64,000 nucleotides of DNA. Source: Bradyrhizobium sp. CER78. Lineage in GTDB: Bacteria; Pseudomonadota; Alphaproteobacteria; Rhizobiales; Xanthobacteraceae. The position numbers were made by a program, and so were the translations under genes. Of this stretch, positions 18,937 to 27,292 are shown piece after piece. The stretch covers positions 62,001 through 126,000 of the forward strand of contig NZ_JARVWP010000008.1 of assembly GCF_029846235.1 (NCBI RefSeq), in the 5' to 3' direction. The notes beneath the pieces are model-generated. The model was given only the letters and a program-made list of their open reading frames with translations, had not been told where the DNA came from and made no database searches. Position 1 is the first letter of the stretch, and each line of letters begins with the position of its first letter.

Positions 18937-20157
18937 TTAACGGAGCGCGCTGCGAACGCGCATCACCCATCCCGGATGAATCCGGTCCACCTGATGCGTG
19001 ATCATGCGGCGCAAGAAGTGCAGCTGCCGCTGCAGCGTCCAGCGCACATCTGTGTTCGAGGTCAAGGCCTCCCGGTAGCGCGCCAGTTGCAGCGAGTGGC
19101 GGTCTGCGGCGAGCTTGTCCTGATCGGAATAGAACTGCTCGATCTTCTCCGTGCCCATGCCGACGGTCTCGAGCCAGCGCGGCACATATTCGGTGCAAAG
19201 CCGCTCGACATCCACCAGCAGGCGGCTCACGCCGGTGCCGGCCGCAGGACAATTGGTCTGGAACGCATCGCCGATCAGCACGATGCCTGGCTGCAGATGG
19301 CCCTCGGTCACCGACAGGTCCATGACCCAGTTGTGCACCTGGCCGACGATCTCGAAATCACCGAGATAACGTTCAAGTCCCGGCATCAGGCGAAACAGCG
19401 TCCGTTTGGTGTCGCGGCGCAGCCCGCGCATGATCGGATCGGTCGGATCGCGGAACATGAACAGGTTCGCCCGCATGCCGCCCGACATCGGAAACAGGCT
19501 GAGATAGTCGACGCCGTCAGCCGCCTCCTTGCCGTAGCAGGTCAGCGCGTCGAAGCCGAAGGGCGCGTTATCCGGCCGCGCGATCGTGAAGCCGAACGTG
19601 ACCGAGTGCCGCGCGGCAATCATCTGCCGGCGCATTCCCAGAGTGTAGCCAAGCGCGCTCGCCATGCCGGTCGCCAGAATGACCAGGCGCGAGACGACGC
19701 GCTTCCCGGAGGCCAGCGTCAGTTGCTGGCGATCTTCGCTGCAGCTGACATTGGTCACCTGGTCGAGCAGGAAGCTCGATGGTTCAGGCATCAGGCCGCG
19801 CGCCATGTTGACGAGGTCTGCATAGGAAACGCCATAGGATCGCCCGACGCCGATATCGACCAGTCTGCCGCCCCTGATGTTGAGCACCCGGTCATAGGAC
19901 GAGGAGACTGCCTCGACGTCGCCGAGAAAGCCGAGGCGGCGGAAGATATCGATCTGCCGTCCGGCAACCTTTTCGACGCGGAATTCATCCGGCGGGATCA
20001 TGCGCTTGTCGATCAGGACGACCCGATACCCGGCCCGGACCAGCACAGCTCTCGCGAGCGAGCCAGCCAAACCGGCACCAACGATGGCAACATCCGTTTC
20101 GATAATGTCAGCCTCGCAAACCGCGATCGGCTGGGTCGTGCTTTCCTCGGCAATCAT
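18937..20157 (-). CDS. FAD-dependent monooxygenase/oxidoreductase (PHBH-like)
   Basis: 406 aa. The dinucleotide site DVAIVGAGLAGSLARAVLVRAG has GAGLAG at 27-32 and the ribose-binding acidic residue at Asp50. The second FAD motif GIVLIGDAFQTNCPAAGTG (Gly-Asp at 296-297) is typical of aromatic hydroxylases and geranylgeranyl reductase-like enzymes. No signal peptide. It is convergent with the FemAB-like gene and divergent from the flippase gene, so it is probably its own transcription unit. The substrate is unknown; in this setting a lipid carrier or a small aromatic metabolite are both possible. Confidence 0.8.
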   Translation of the reverse strand: MIAEESTTQPIAVCEADIIETDVAIVGAGLAGSLARAVLVRAGYRVVLIDKRMIPPDEFRVEKVAGRQIDIFRRLGFLGDVEAVSSSYDRVLNIRGGRLVDIGVGRSYGVSYADLVNMARGLMPEPSSFLLDQVTNVSCSEDRQQLTLASGKRVVSRLVILATGMASALGYTLGMRRQMIAARHSVTFGFTIARPDNAPFGFDALTCYGKEAADGVDYLSLFPMSGGMRANLFMFRDPTDPIMRGLRRDTKRTLFRLMPGLERYLGDFEIVGQVHNWVMDLSVTEGHLQPGIVLIGDAFQTNCPAAGTGVSRLLVDVERLCTEYVPRWLETVGMGTEKIEQFYSDQDKLAADRHSLQLARYREALTSNTDVRWTLQRQLHFLRRMITHQVDRIHPGWVMRVRSALR

Positions 20158-20651
20158 CTTTGTCCGCTCCGACGGCTAATTGGCCACCGAACTGCAATTT
20201 CCTTGCCCGCCCTTCCGCCGCGCCGAGCGAGCAGGACGAGTTCCGCTATTGAGGTTAATGAACGGTCTCGATGGCGATGAACGGGTTCCCGGCATATGGC
20301 TTGCAGCAAAAGCGGCCATGAAACTGATCCCTTGGAGGCTCCGCAGCAGGCAGGCGGGACCATTGCCTGGCCGTGGAGCTTCGACGGGCGCCGCTCGCGC
20401 GCTAACGCGGCCTCAACCAGCACGGCTCACGCTGCTGGCGATGTGGTGGAGTGCGACCCGACCTGCGCCGTTTGGAGACAGCAGAGGACGACGGCGTTCC
20501 AGAATGGAGCAGCGCGACATATTGGCCGGGTGCACGACTGTCTGGCGCGCAGGCCGCCGGAGGGAACGGAATCTTAGCAACAGAACATTAACACTCCTGG
20601 CTTCACCGATTGCTACGGTCCGCAGCCTGACAGGATATTGAGACGTCTCTG
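20158..20651. other. Intergenic region, no gene supported
   Basis: Nearly 500 bp between the divergent FAD-protein and flippase genes. The open frames present have no recognisable family, no good start sites and compositions unlike real proteins. It should carry the promoters of both genes. I see no obvious repeat or operator. Confidence 0.5.
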
Positions 20652-21998
20652 GTGATTGCCTCTGTGCTCCAAATGTTTCGGCGCGATGTCACGCGCGGCG
20701 TTGCCGGGACCATCCTCCTCAAGGTCGGCAGCGGCGGGCTTGCGTTCGCCTTGTTCTCGCTGGCCGCGCGGGCGATGACGCCCGACGCGTTCGGCGACTT
20801 CGCGACCCTGCTCTCCATCGCCCAGATCGCCTCGGTCGTGGGCCTTGCCGGCCAGGAGCTGCTCCTGGTTCGCTTCCTCAATGAATATGAGGTGCGCGGT
20901 CAGACCGAGTTCACCAAGGGTGTGCTGCTGTCGAGCCTGAGGAATTCGGCGATCGGGATGCTGATCTCGATCGCCGCGATCGCCGCGGTGGCAACCCTTC
21001 GCGGCGAGTGGTGGCTGCTTATCCTCTCGGTGTCGGCGTTCACCGCGGTCAATGCCGGGCTCATGCTCGGCAGCCAGATCGCGCGATCCCTGGTCAGCAT
21101 CCTGATGGGCGAAGGCAATCGCGAGTTCTTCTGGCGCGTTGCCGTTGTCCTGGTCCTGAGCGCGGTGCTGTTCGGCCACCGCCAGCTCACCCCTGCCGAG
21201 CTGTTCACCGCGATGAGCGTCGCGATGGCACTCGGGCTGGTCGTGCAGATCGTGTCGATCATGCGCGTGCTGCCGAACCTGCGCTCGGTCACCGCGCGCT
21301 TCGAGACCTCGCGCTGGAATCGCAGCGCGTTCCGCTTCTGGCTCGCATCCATTCTCGAAGCGGCGAACCAGTATTTCGACGTCATCCTGGTCTACTGGAT
21401 GCTGGATCCGGCGACCGCAGGCGTCTATTTCGCCGCCTCGCGCCTCGCGAACATCTTCGCGATGCTGTCGGCTGCGCTCTATACGTTCGGCGCGCGTCGG
21501 CTGCCGTCGCTGTATTTCAGCAAGAACCACCGCGAGCTCGAACATACGCTGAAGCTGATGGCCGAGGTGACCGCGCTCTGCGTGCTCAGCGGGCTCGTCA
21601 TCGTCTGGGTCGGCGCTCCCTATCTTCTCGGCCTGTTCGGACCGCATTTCACCGCGCAGCAATGGGTGTTGATCGTGCTCGCGATCGGGACCGCGTTCCA
21701 GGCGGCCGGCGGGCCGTCCGCCGCGGTCCTGCAGCTGACGGGGCATGAGCGCGATTACGTTCCGGTGGTCGCCGCCAACGTGGCGTTGCGACTGCTGGGG
21801 TTCGTCGTGCTGATCCCCTGGCTCGGCGTGCTCGGCGCCGCGATCTCGGCGACGGCTTCTCTTGTCATCGCCACCATCGCGCTCAACGTGCTGTGCCGCC
21901 GCCGGACTGGTGTCGACCCGTCAGTTCTGGTGCTGTCGCATCTATCGTCGTCGAAGGGCAGCGCCTACACCGTCCGCGTTGCGGATAGCAACGACTAG
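20652..21998 (+). CDS. Wzx-like oligosaccharide flippase / polysaccharide export membrane protein
   Basis: 448 aa from GTG 20652; ATG 20673 is an alternative and neither has a strong Shine-Dalgarno. The protein has about 12-14 hydrophobic helices and begins GVAGTILLKVGSGGLAFALFSLAARAMTPDAFGDFATLLS, the classic opening of the polysaccharide-transport (PST/MATE-like) family. It would flip undecaprenyl-linked repeat units across the inner membrane for the Wzy-like polymerase at 14966. It is followed by a 13-bp-arm hairpin. Confidence 0.88.
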   Translation: MIASVLQMFRRDVTRGVAGTILLKVGSGGLAFALFSLAARAMTPDAFGDFATLLSIAQIASVVGLAGQELLLVRFLNEYEVRGQTEFTKGVLLSSLRNSAIGMLISIAAIAAVATLRGEWWLLILSVSAFTAVNAGLMLGSQIARSLVSILMGEGNREFFWRVAVVLVLSAVLFGHRQLTPAELFTAMSVAMALGLVVQIVSIMRVLPNLRSVTARFETSRWNRSAFRFWLASILEAANQYFDVILVYWMLDPATAGVYFAASRLANIFAMLSAALYTFGARRLPSLYFSKNHRELEHTLKLMAEVTALCVLSGLVIVWVGAPYLLGLFGPHFTAQQWVLIVLAIGTAFQAAGGPSAAVLQLTGHERDYVPVVAANVALRLLGFVVLIPWLGVLGAAISATASLVIATIALNVLCRRRTGVDPSVLVLSHLSSSKGSAYTVRVADSND

Positions 21999-22024
21999 AG
22001 TTGAATCGGCTTGACGCGCTCTCG

Positions 22025-22053
22025 GTTCACCTCTCCCCAAGGGAGAGGTGAAC
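22025..22053 (+). repeat. Perfect hairpin, single arm unit of the GTTCACCTCTCCC repeat
   Basis: GTTCACCTCTCCC (22025-22037) and GGGAGAGGTGAAC (22041-22053) are perfect inverted repeats with a CAA loop, 27 bp after the flippase stop. The same arm sequence borders larger composite elements at 45610-45742 and 52431-52547. It probably terminates the converging flippase and Wzc-like transcripts. Confidence 0.75.
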
Positions 22054-22119
22054 TTGCGACACCGTTGCAGCTCAACGTAACCTCATCAAGCTGTCACTCG
22101 CAGCGCAGCCGATCCGCCT

Positions 22120-24234
22120 TCAGCTGGCCAAGCCCAGGGCTTCGCCCTGAGGGCTGCGAACCGTGCCGTTAACCGCCACGCGATTGACAACCAGCGCGGT
22201 CGGGACCGAGCCGAACCTCGACAGGTCGGCCCGCACCGTGCCGATCGCGGCCGGGTCGGCGGCGCCCTCGCGAACCACAAGGATCACGAGGTCGGCATGG
22301 GCGGCCAGCGCCACCGCGGCCGGCTGCGTGACAAGCGACGATGCGTCGACGATGATCAGGCCGAAATCGGCGCGAATATCGTCCGGCGGATAAGGCGGCG
22401 CCTTGCTGCTGGCGCCCAGCAGTTCGACGACCGACGGCAGATCGGCCTTGATGATCCCCGAGCCTTGCGGCGGCACGACTTCGGCGCGCCTCGATTCCAT
22501 CTCGATCAGGACGCTGAGCATCCCGTTCTTGACGGCGGACCGGTTGAGCGACCGTGCGACGGTGCTGCCACCAGCACCGGTCTCGACCGACAGCAAAAGC
22601 GCCACCTTGCCGTGGTCACCCGGAAGCTGCTCGATGTTCTCGATCAGCAGCTGCAGATGCGGGCTGAGGTCGGGCTCGGCCGTCGTCGAAATCGGAGTCT
22701 GCCAGACGCTCTTGACGGCATCCGGCGACACTATGCTGGGAATGCGGGCCAGCACCGGCAATCCCGGCGGCAACGCAGATTGCGGCGCGGCCGGCGCAGG
22801 GGCCGGCGTCGATACGGGCGCCTCGGCTCTGCGCAGCGGCGGAACGGTCTTGATCGGGAGCCTCAGATTCAGGCCGGGAACGGCGACGATCGCGGTCGAC
22901 GTCAGCAGCGAGACGATCGCGAGCACGACGAGCAACAGCGGGAGCGGCGGAAGCGTCGAGCGGATCGGCGGTGTCGCCGGAGATGCGACCTTGGTCTGCG
23001 AGGCCTGCAGCAGCCGCTGCTCGTCGGTCGTCTTGTAGCGCGAGAGGAACTGTTCGTAGATGTTCTTGTTGGCGTCGGCGTCGCGCTGCAACTCCTGCAG
23101 TCTGACGAACGCCTGACCGTCGACCAGGATCTGCGATTCAACCGCCTTCAACTGGTCCTCGAGCGCCTTTTGCTGGTCGCGCTGCGCCTCGTATTCCGAC
23201 TTCGCGGTGTCGATGTTCTTCTTGCGCTCGATGTCGATCTGCCGGTTGAGGTCGCTGAGCTGGCTGAGCGCCATCACGAGGTCGGGATGACGATCGCCGA
23301 GCACCCCGCGCTTCTGCGCGATCTGGTCGTTGAGCGCGGAGCGCTGGGCGCGCAGCGTGCTCAGCAGGTCCTGCTTGATCGGTCCGTCGACATTGGCCTT
23401 CAGGTCGCGCTGCAACTGCTCATAGCGCGCCTTGGCCTCCTCGGTGCGGGCGCGCGCGGCGGCGACCTGCTGCGTCAGGTCGGTGACGCGCAATTGCTGC
23501 GTCGTGGATTCCTTGCCGGCGTTGACGATGCGGTGCTCGAGCTTGAACTTGGCGACGGCATCTTCCGAAGACCGCAGCCGGTCGTTCAACGTCTTGAGCC
23601 GGCTCTTCAGCCAGTCGGCGGCCTCGTCGGTCGCCACGGTGCGCGTCCCGCGCTGGCTGGCGACGAACGCCTCGGCGATCGCATTGGCGTAGTACGCCGC
23701 GCGCTGCGGGTTGTTGGACGTGAATTTGATGGCGATGACATAGGTTAAGCCGCGCCGTGAGATGTCGAGCCGGTTGCGAAACCGGTCGAGCAGGCGCGTG
23801 GTGTCGGTCTTGCCGCCGGCGATGTCGCTGTCCTCGGCGACCTTGAGCTGATCGATCAGCGGCCCGAGAAATCCATCGGACTTGGCGATCTCGACAGCGC
23901 TCTGCAGTGCTGCGGCATCTTGACCGATCCCGGGCAGGACGTCCTGGTCGGTGGTCACCCGCTGCTCGCGCGGGTCGACGACGACGAGCGCCGTCGCGGC
24001 GTAACGCGCCGGGATCAACATCAACAGAATGATACCGACCGCGAAGATGACCGCGGCGAGCATCAGGATGCGTTGACCTTTCTCGCGGAAAAAGGCCACC
24101 ACCCCCGGAATGCTTAGGACGCCTTTGGTGGTTTCTACGGAGGATTGACCGGCCGGCACGCCGGCAGTTTCCCACGACGCTGCGGGTTCCGTGACTTCGG
24201 AACGTCTCGGGCCTGCACGGCTACCGAACTTCAT
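22120..24234 (-). CDS. Wzc/GumC-like polysaccharide co-polymerase with degenerate BY-kinase domain
   Basis: 704 aa from ATG 24234 (MKFGSRAGPRRSE); the upstream frame is intergenic. Transmembrane segment 1 lies at about 56-75 (ILMLAAVIFAVGIILLMLIP). A Wzz-type periplasmic domain with long coiled coils (about 190-400) follows, then the proline-containing second segment near 435-465. The C-terminus (about 545-704) has the BY-kinase/MinD fold, but the Walker A-like motif ETGAGGSTVA (551-560) lacks the catalytic Lys. The Walker A' strand reads LIIVDASSL and there is no Tyr-rich tail. It should control chain length and export, without kinase activity of its own. It is divergent from the GT4 gene. 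Confidence 0.88.
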   Translation of the reverse strand: MKFGSRAGPRRSEVTEPAASWETAGVPAGQSSVETTKGVLSIPGVVAFFREKGQRILMLAAVIFAVGIILLMLIPARYAATALVVVDPREQRVTTDQDVLPGIGQDAAALQSAVEIAKSDGFLGPLIDQLKVAEDSDIAGGKTDTTRLLDRFRNRLDISRRGLTYVIAIKFTSNNPQRAAYYANAIAEAFVASQRGTRTVATDEAADWLKSRLKTLNDRLRSSEDAVAKFKLEHRIVNAGKESTTQQLRVTDLTQQVAAARARTEEAKARYEQLQRDLKANVDGPIKQDLLSTLRAQRSALNDQIAQKRGVLGDRHPDLVMALSQLSDLNRQIDIERKKNIDTAKSEYEAQRDQQKALEDQLKAVESQILVDGQAFVRLQELQRDADANKNIYEQFLSRYKTTDEQRLLQASQTKVASPATPPIRSTLPPLPLLLVVLAIVSLLTSTAIVAVPGLNLRLPIKTVPPLRRAEAPVSTPAPAPAAPQSALPPGLPVLARIPSIVSPDAVKSVWQTPISTTAEPDLSPHLQLLIENIEQLPGDHGKVALLLSVETGAGGSTVARSLNRSAVKNGMLSVLIEMESRRAEVVPPQGSGIIKADLPSVVELLGASSKAPPYPPDDIRADFGLIIVDASSLVTQPAAVALAAHADLVILVVREGAADPAAIGTVRADLSRFGSVPTALVVNRVAVNGTVRSPQGEALGLAS

Positions 24235-24400
24235 GGGTTCTGACTCGAATTCAACTGACAGTACTGCCCCAACGTAAATATCTATGGTTAATCGCCGGTT
24301 ACCCCCTCTCGGCGCTGCCGTAACCAATTAGTTAACGAGCCGGCGGTACCCTATCTGTAAGATAATAGCTCTTGATTGCCGACACATGTCTGATTGCTAA
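24235..24400. promoter_or_regulatory. Divergent promoter region of the Wzc-like and GT4 genes
   Basis: 166 bp, clearly more AT-rich than the neighbours. It contains an inverted pair GGTTAC (24297-24302) and GTAACC (24320-24325), with a GTTAAC palindrome a few bases on. These are candidate regulator sites for coordinated control of the two exopolysaccharide units. Confidence 0.35.
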
Positions 24401-25696
24401 ATGAGCAGTAACCTCAACACGCGCTACTCGATGCACGAGCACGCTCCGCGTGATAGTTACGCGCGCAAAAATGAAGGGGGCGAATCCACTCCTTCAACGG
24501 GTGAGGGTTCCGTGCTCCAATACACGCCAAGCACAGAATTGCGCGAGGCATCGAGCGCATCACGCGTTCGACCGAACGCGCGAAAGCTGCGTGTCGTCCT
24601 GGTGCAGACCCAGGCCGAGAACGCCGGCGCGCAGGAGATCTCGCGGCTGCTCGGCGCCGGCCTTACCGCGCGCGGCTATGACGTCGCCAACCTGTTCTTC
24701 TTCCGCAAATCGGATTCCTTCGACGAGCCACCAAACACGTTCTATTGCGCGCAGACCCGGCCCGGAAATCCGCTGGCGCTGCTGCGCATGCTGTGGACGC
24801 TCGCCGGCCATCTCAGGACCATCAATCCCGACGCTGTTCTGACCTTCCAGCACTTCGGCAATGTGATCGGCGCAGGCGTGTCGCGGCTCGTCAGCCGCGC
24901 TCCGGTCATTGCCAACCAGGTGTCTTCGGCGCTGTCAATGAGCATGCCGGTGAGGGCTGCCGACATCATCATGGGCTCGACCGGCTTCTTCCAGTGTATC
25001 ACGCTGAACTCGCGCGACATGGAGCGCGAATACGCGCGCTATCCTGCGCCCTACCGATCGCGCATGAAGCACGTTCCGCACGGCTTCGACGACAAGTCGC
25101 ACAGCCTGCCGAAGGACGTTGCGCGGCAGCAGTTCAAGCTGCCGCCGGACAGCACCCTGCTAGGCTGCGCAGCGAGACTGCACCCGCACAAGCGGCTCGA
25201 TGCGGCCATTCGCCTGCTGACGGCCGACCCATCCTGGCACCTTGCCCTCGCCGGCCAGGGCGCGGATGAAGAGCGGCTCCGGGCCCTGGCTGACGAATTG
25301 AAAGTATCGGACCGGCTGCACTTCATCGGTGAGATTCCACCGCGCCAGATGGCCGATTTTCTGGCCTGCCTCGACGTCTTCGTCTTTCCCACGCAGGCCG
25401 AAACCTTCGGCCTCGCCGCGGTCGAGGCTGCGAGCGCTGGCATTCCCTGCGTCGTCAACGATCTCCCCGTGCTGCGCGAGGTGCTGTCCTACCAGGGGCA
25501 GCCCGCAGCGGTGTTCGTCGATGCTGCGAATGAATCCGAATTTTCGGCCGCCGTGTCGCAGGTCCTGACAGATCGTTCGCTCAGCGACCAGCTGCGGCAA
25601 AGCGCCGTGGGCCTGAAGTCGCGCTATTCGTTGGATGCCATGATAGAGGAATACGTCCGCATTCTCGGCGACGCTGTGGGGGCGGACGCGCACTAG
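24401..25696 (+). CDS. Glycosyltransferase family 4 (GT-B)
   Basis: 431 aa; the first 60 residues are Ser/Thr-rich and unlike the family, so a start at 24431 or later is possible. The GT-B N-terminal Rossmann domain begins at about 62 (LRVVLVQTQAENAGAQEISRLLGAGL). The C-terminal domain has LLGCAARLHPHKRLDAAIRLL and the retaining E-x7-E motif at Glu334 and Glu342 (ETFGLAAVE), which binds the nucleotide-sugar. It adds a sugar to the growing lipid-linked repeat. The next gene follows after 15 bp. Confidence 0.92.
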   Translation: MSSNLNTRYSMHEHAPRDSYARKNEGGESTPSTGEGSVLQYTPSTELREASSASRVRPNARKLRVVLVQTQAENAGAQEISRLLGAGLTARGYDVANLFFFRKSDSFDEPPNTFYCAQTRPGNPLALLRMLWTLAGHLRTINPDAVLTFQHFGNVIGAGVSRLVSRAPVIANQVSSALSMSMPVRAADIIMGSTGFFQCITLNSRDMEREYARYPAPYRSRMKHVPHGFDDKSHSLPKDVARQQFKLPPDSTLLGCAARLHPHKRLDAAIRLLTADPSWHLALAGQGADEERLRALADELKVSDRLHFIGEIPPRQMADFLACLDVFVFPTQAETFGLAAVEAASAGIPCVVNDLPVLREVLSYQGQPAAVFVDAANESEFSAAVSQVLTDRSLSDQLRQSAVGLKSRYSLDAMIEEYVRILGDAVGADAH

Positions 25697-25711
25697 GAAG
25701 TTGGGCTGGCC

Positions 25712-27268
25712 ATGATTATCGAGTTTCGCTGCGATCGCGAGCAGCCGCGGCTCTGGATGTGCCGTGAGTCACTGCGCGTCAACGATCAGGATATTCCCGT
25801 TCAAATCTCATGGACCACGACGCCGGCACCGCGCCCCGCCGGCCTCGACATGCTGTTCGAGCTCGAACGCATCGTCCTGCGCAAGGGCAAGGCCGGCGGC
25901 GCCGACAGGCTGCAGACACCTCCGGTGCGGCCGCGCGCCGGCAGCCCCGACGTGGTGGTCGACTTCACCACCGCCGAGCGGGATCCGAACTGCTCCGCCA
26001 AGCTGTATCTCCGTCCACGGTTCAACGGGCACGCCGGAGAAGGCGCAGCACTGGCGGCCATTCTCGCCGGCGATCTGCCGGTGATCGAAATCGTCAATGA
26101 GGTCGACGGCGCGGTGATGGACCGCGGCCACCCCTCGGCGGAAATGGCCGCCGGCCTGAGCGGCGGGCTCGACACGGTGATGGCACGCACGCTGTCGATG
26201 CTGCCGCCGATCCTGTCAGGGGCTCCGCGGCTGGTGCCGCAATTGCCTGCTCCGGCAAACGGCGGCGCAGCGCCAAATCCCGCGCCCTTTGTCCTGCGCG
26301 GCGTGGCGACGTCGATCGCAAAGGAAATCTATCGCCTGTGCTGCTACGCGCCGCACTGGCATATCGGTTGGCGCCTCGCCGGCAACACGGACATCTGGCG
26401 CACCGGCGACCTGTCGGGACCGGCCTGGAACGTGCTCGCCGATCCCGGCAACCACTTCTATGCCGATCCCTTCCCGGTGAAATGGCAGGGCCGGACCTTC
26501 GTGTTCTTCGAAGACCTCGACCACCGGACCAACAAGGGCATCATCTCCGCGATCGAATTCGACGGCAACGGGCCGGTCGGCACGGTGATGCCGGTACTGG
26601 AAGAGCCCTGGCATCTCTCCTACCCGTTCATGATCGAGCACGATGGCGAGCTCTGGATGATCCCGGAAAGCACGGCGCATCGGGACGTTCCCATCTACAA
26701 ATGCATCCGCTTTCCGGACAAATGGGAGCGGCACTCGACGCTGCTGTCCGGGCTCCAGCTTGCCGACGTGACGATCACGCAGTATAACGGCCTCTACTAC
26801 ATGTTCGGGGCCTGGCGCGATGGCACCGGCGGATATTCCGACACGCTGGCGATCTATTACGCCGAGCAATTACTCGGCCCCTGGCAACCGCATGCGGCCA
26901 ATCCGATCCTGATGGATCGCGCCACTACGCGGCCGGCCGGCAACTTCGTGACCGTCAATGGCAAGCTGTGGCGGCCGGTGCAGGACTGCACCAACGGATA
27001 CGGCGCAGCGCTCGGACTTGCGGAAGTGCTCGAACTGTCGCCGACGACGTACAGGCAGGCCGTCCGGCATCTGCTCCAGCCCGGGCCGCTATGGACCGGG
27101 CGCAAGCTGCACACGCTCAACCGCTGCGGCCAGCTCGAAGTGATCGACGGCTCGCGGGTGCAGCCGAAGACCACGGCGTTTCTGGCGAGCCTGCGGTCGA
27201 GCTGCCAATCATCGCAATGGGATTGGCATAGCGCGCTGGCGAAGCCGATCGCACGCCGGCTTCACTAG
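25712..27268 (+). CDS. Glucosamine inositolphosphorylceramide transferase-like (GINT1-type) protein
   Basis: 518 aa, ATG 25712 with GGAAG upstream. Residues about 1-190 are a separate, poorly recognisable domain with a MIIEFRCDREQPRLWMCRESL start. Residues about 205-495 match the beta-propeller of the plant GIPC glucosaminyltransferase N-terminal family. Segments seen are WHIGWRLAGNTDIWRTGDL, NHFYADPFPVKWQGRTFVFFED, EPWHLSYPFMIEHDGELWMIPES and TRPAGNFVTVNGKLWRPVQDC. In bacteria this domain occurs in polysaccharide loci, sometimes fused to formyltransferases. Here it probably acts as a glycosyltransferase on the same glycan as the adjacent GT4. The activity is inferred. Confidence 0.75.
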   Translation: MIIEFRCDREQPRLWMCRESLRVNDQDIPVQISWTTTPAPRPAGLDMLFELERIVLRKGKAGGADRLQTPPVRPRAGSPDVVVDFTTAERDPNCSAKLYLRPRFNGHAGEGAALAAILAGDLPVIEIVNEVDGAVMDRGHPSAEMAAGLSGGLDTVMARTLSMLPPILSGAPRLVPQLPAPANGGAAPNPAPFVLRGVATSIAKEIYRLCCYAPHWHIGWRLAGNTDIWRTGDLSGPAWNVLADPGNHFYADPFPVKWQGRTFVFFEDLDHRTNKGIISAIEFDGNGPVGTVMPVLEEPWHLSYPFMIEHDGELWMIPESTAHRDVPIYKCIRFPDKWERHSTLLSGLQLADVTITQYNGLYYMFGAWRDGTGGYSDTLAIYYAEQLLGPWQPHAANPILMDRATTRPAGNFVTVNGKLWRPVQDCTNGYGAALGLAEVLELSPTTYRQAVRHLLQPGPLWTGRKLHTLNRCGQLEVIDGSRVQPKTTAFLASLRSSCQSSQWDWHSALAKPIARRLH

Positions 27269-27292
27269 TACGCAAGCAATCGATCGCACCGC

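Noticed and set aside
20180..20641. A 153-codon frame between the FAD protein and flippase genes
   Set aside because: Basic, low-complexity translation and no start signal; treated as intergenic.
22297..23748. A 483-codon plus-strand frame in the Wzc-like gene
   Set aside because: Antisense to a coiled-coil region; composition bias explains the lack of stops.
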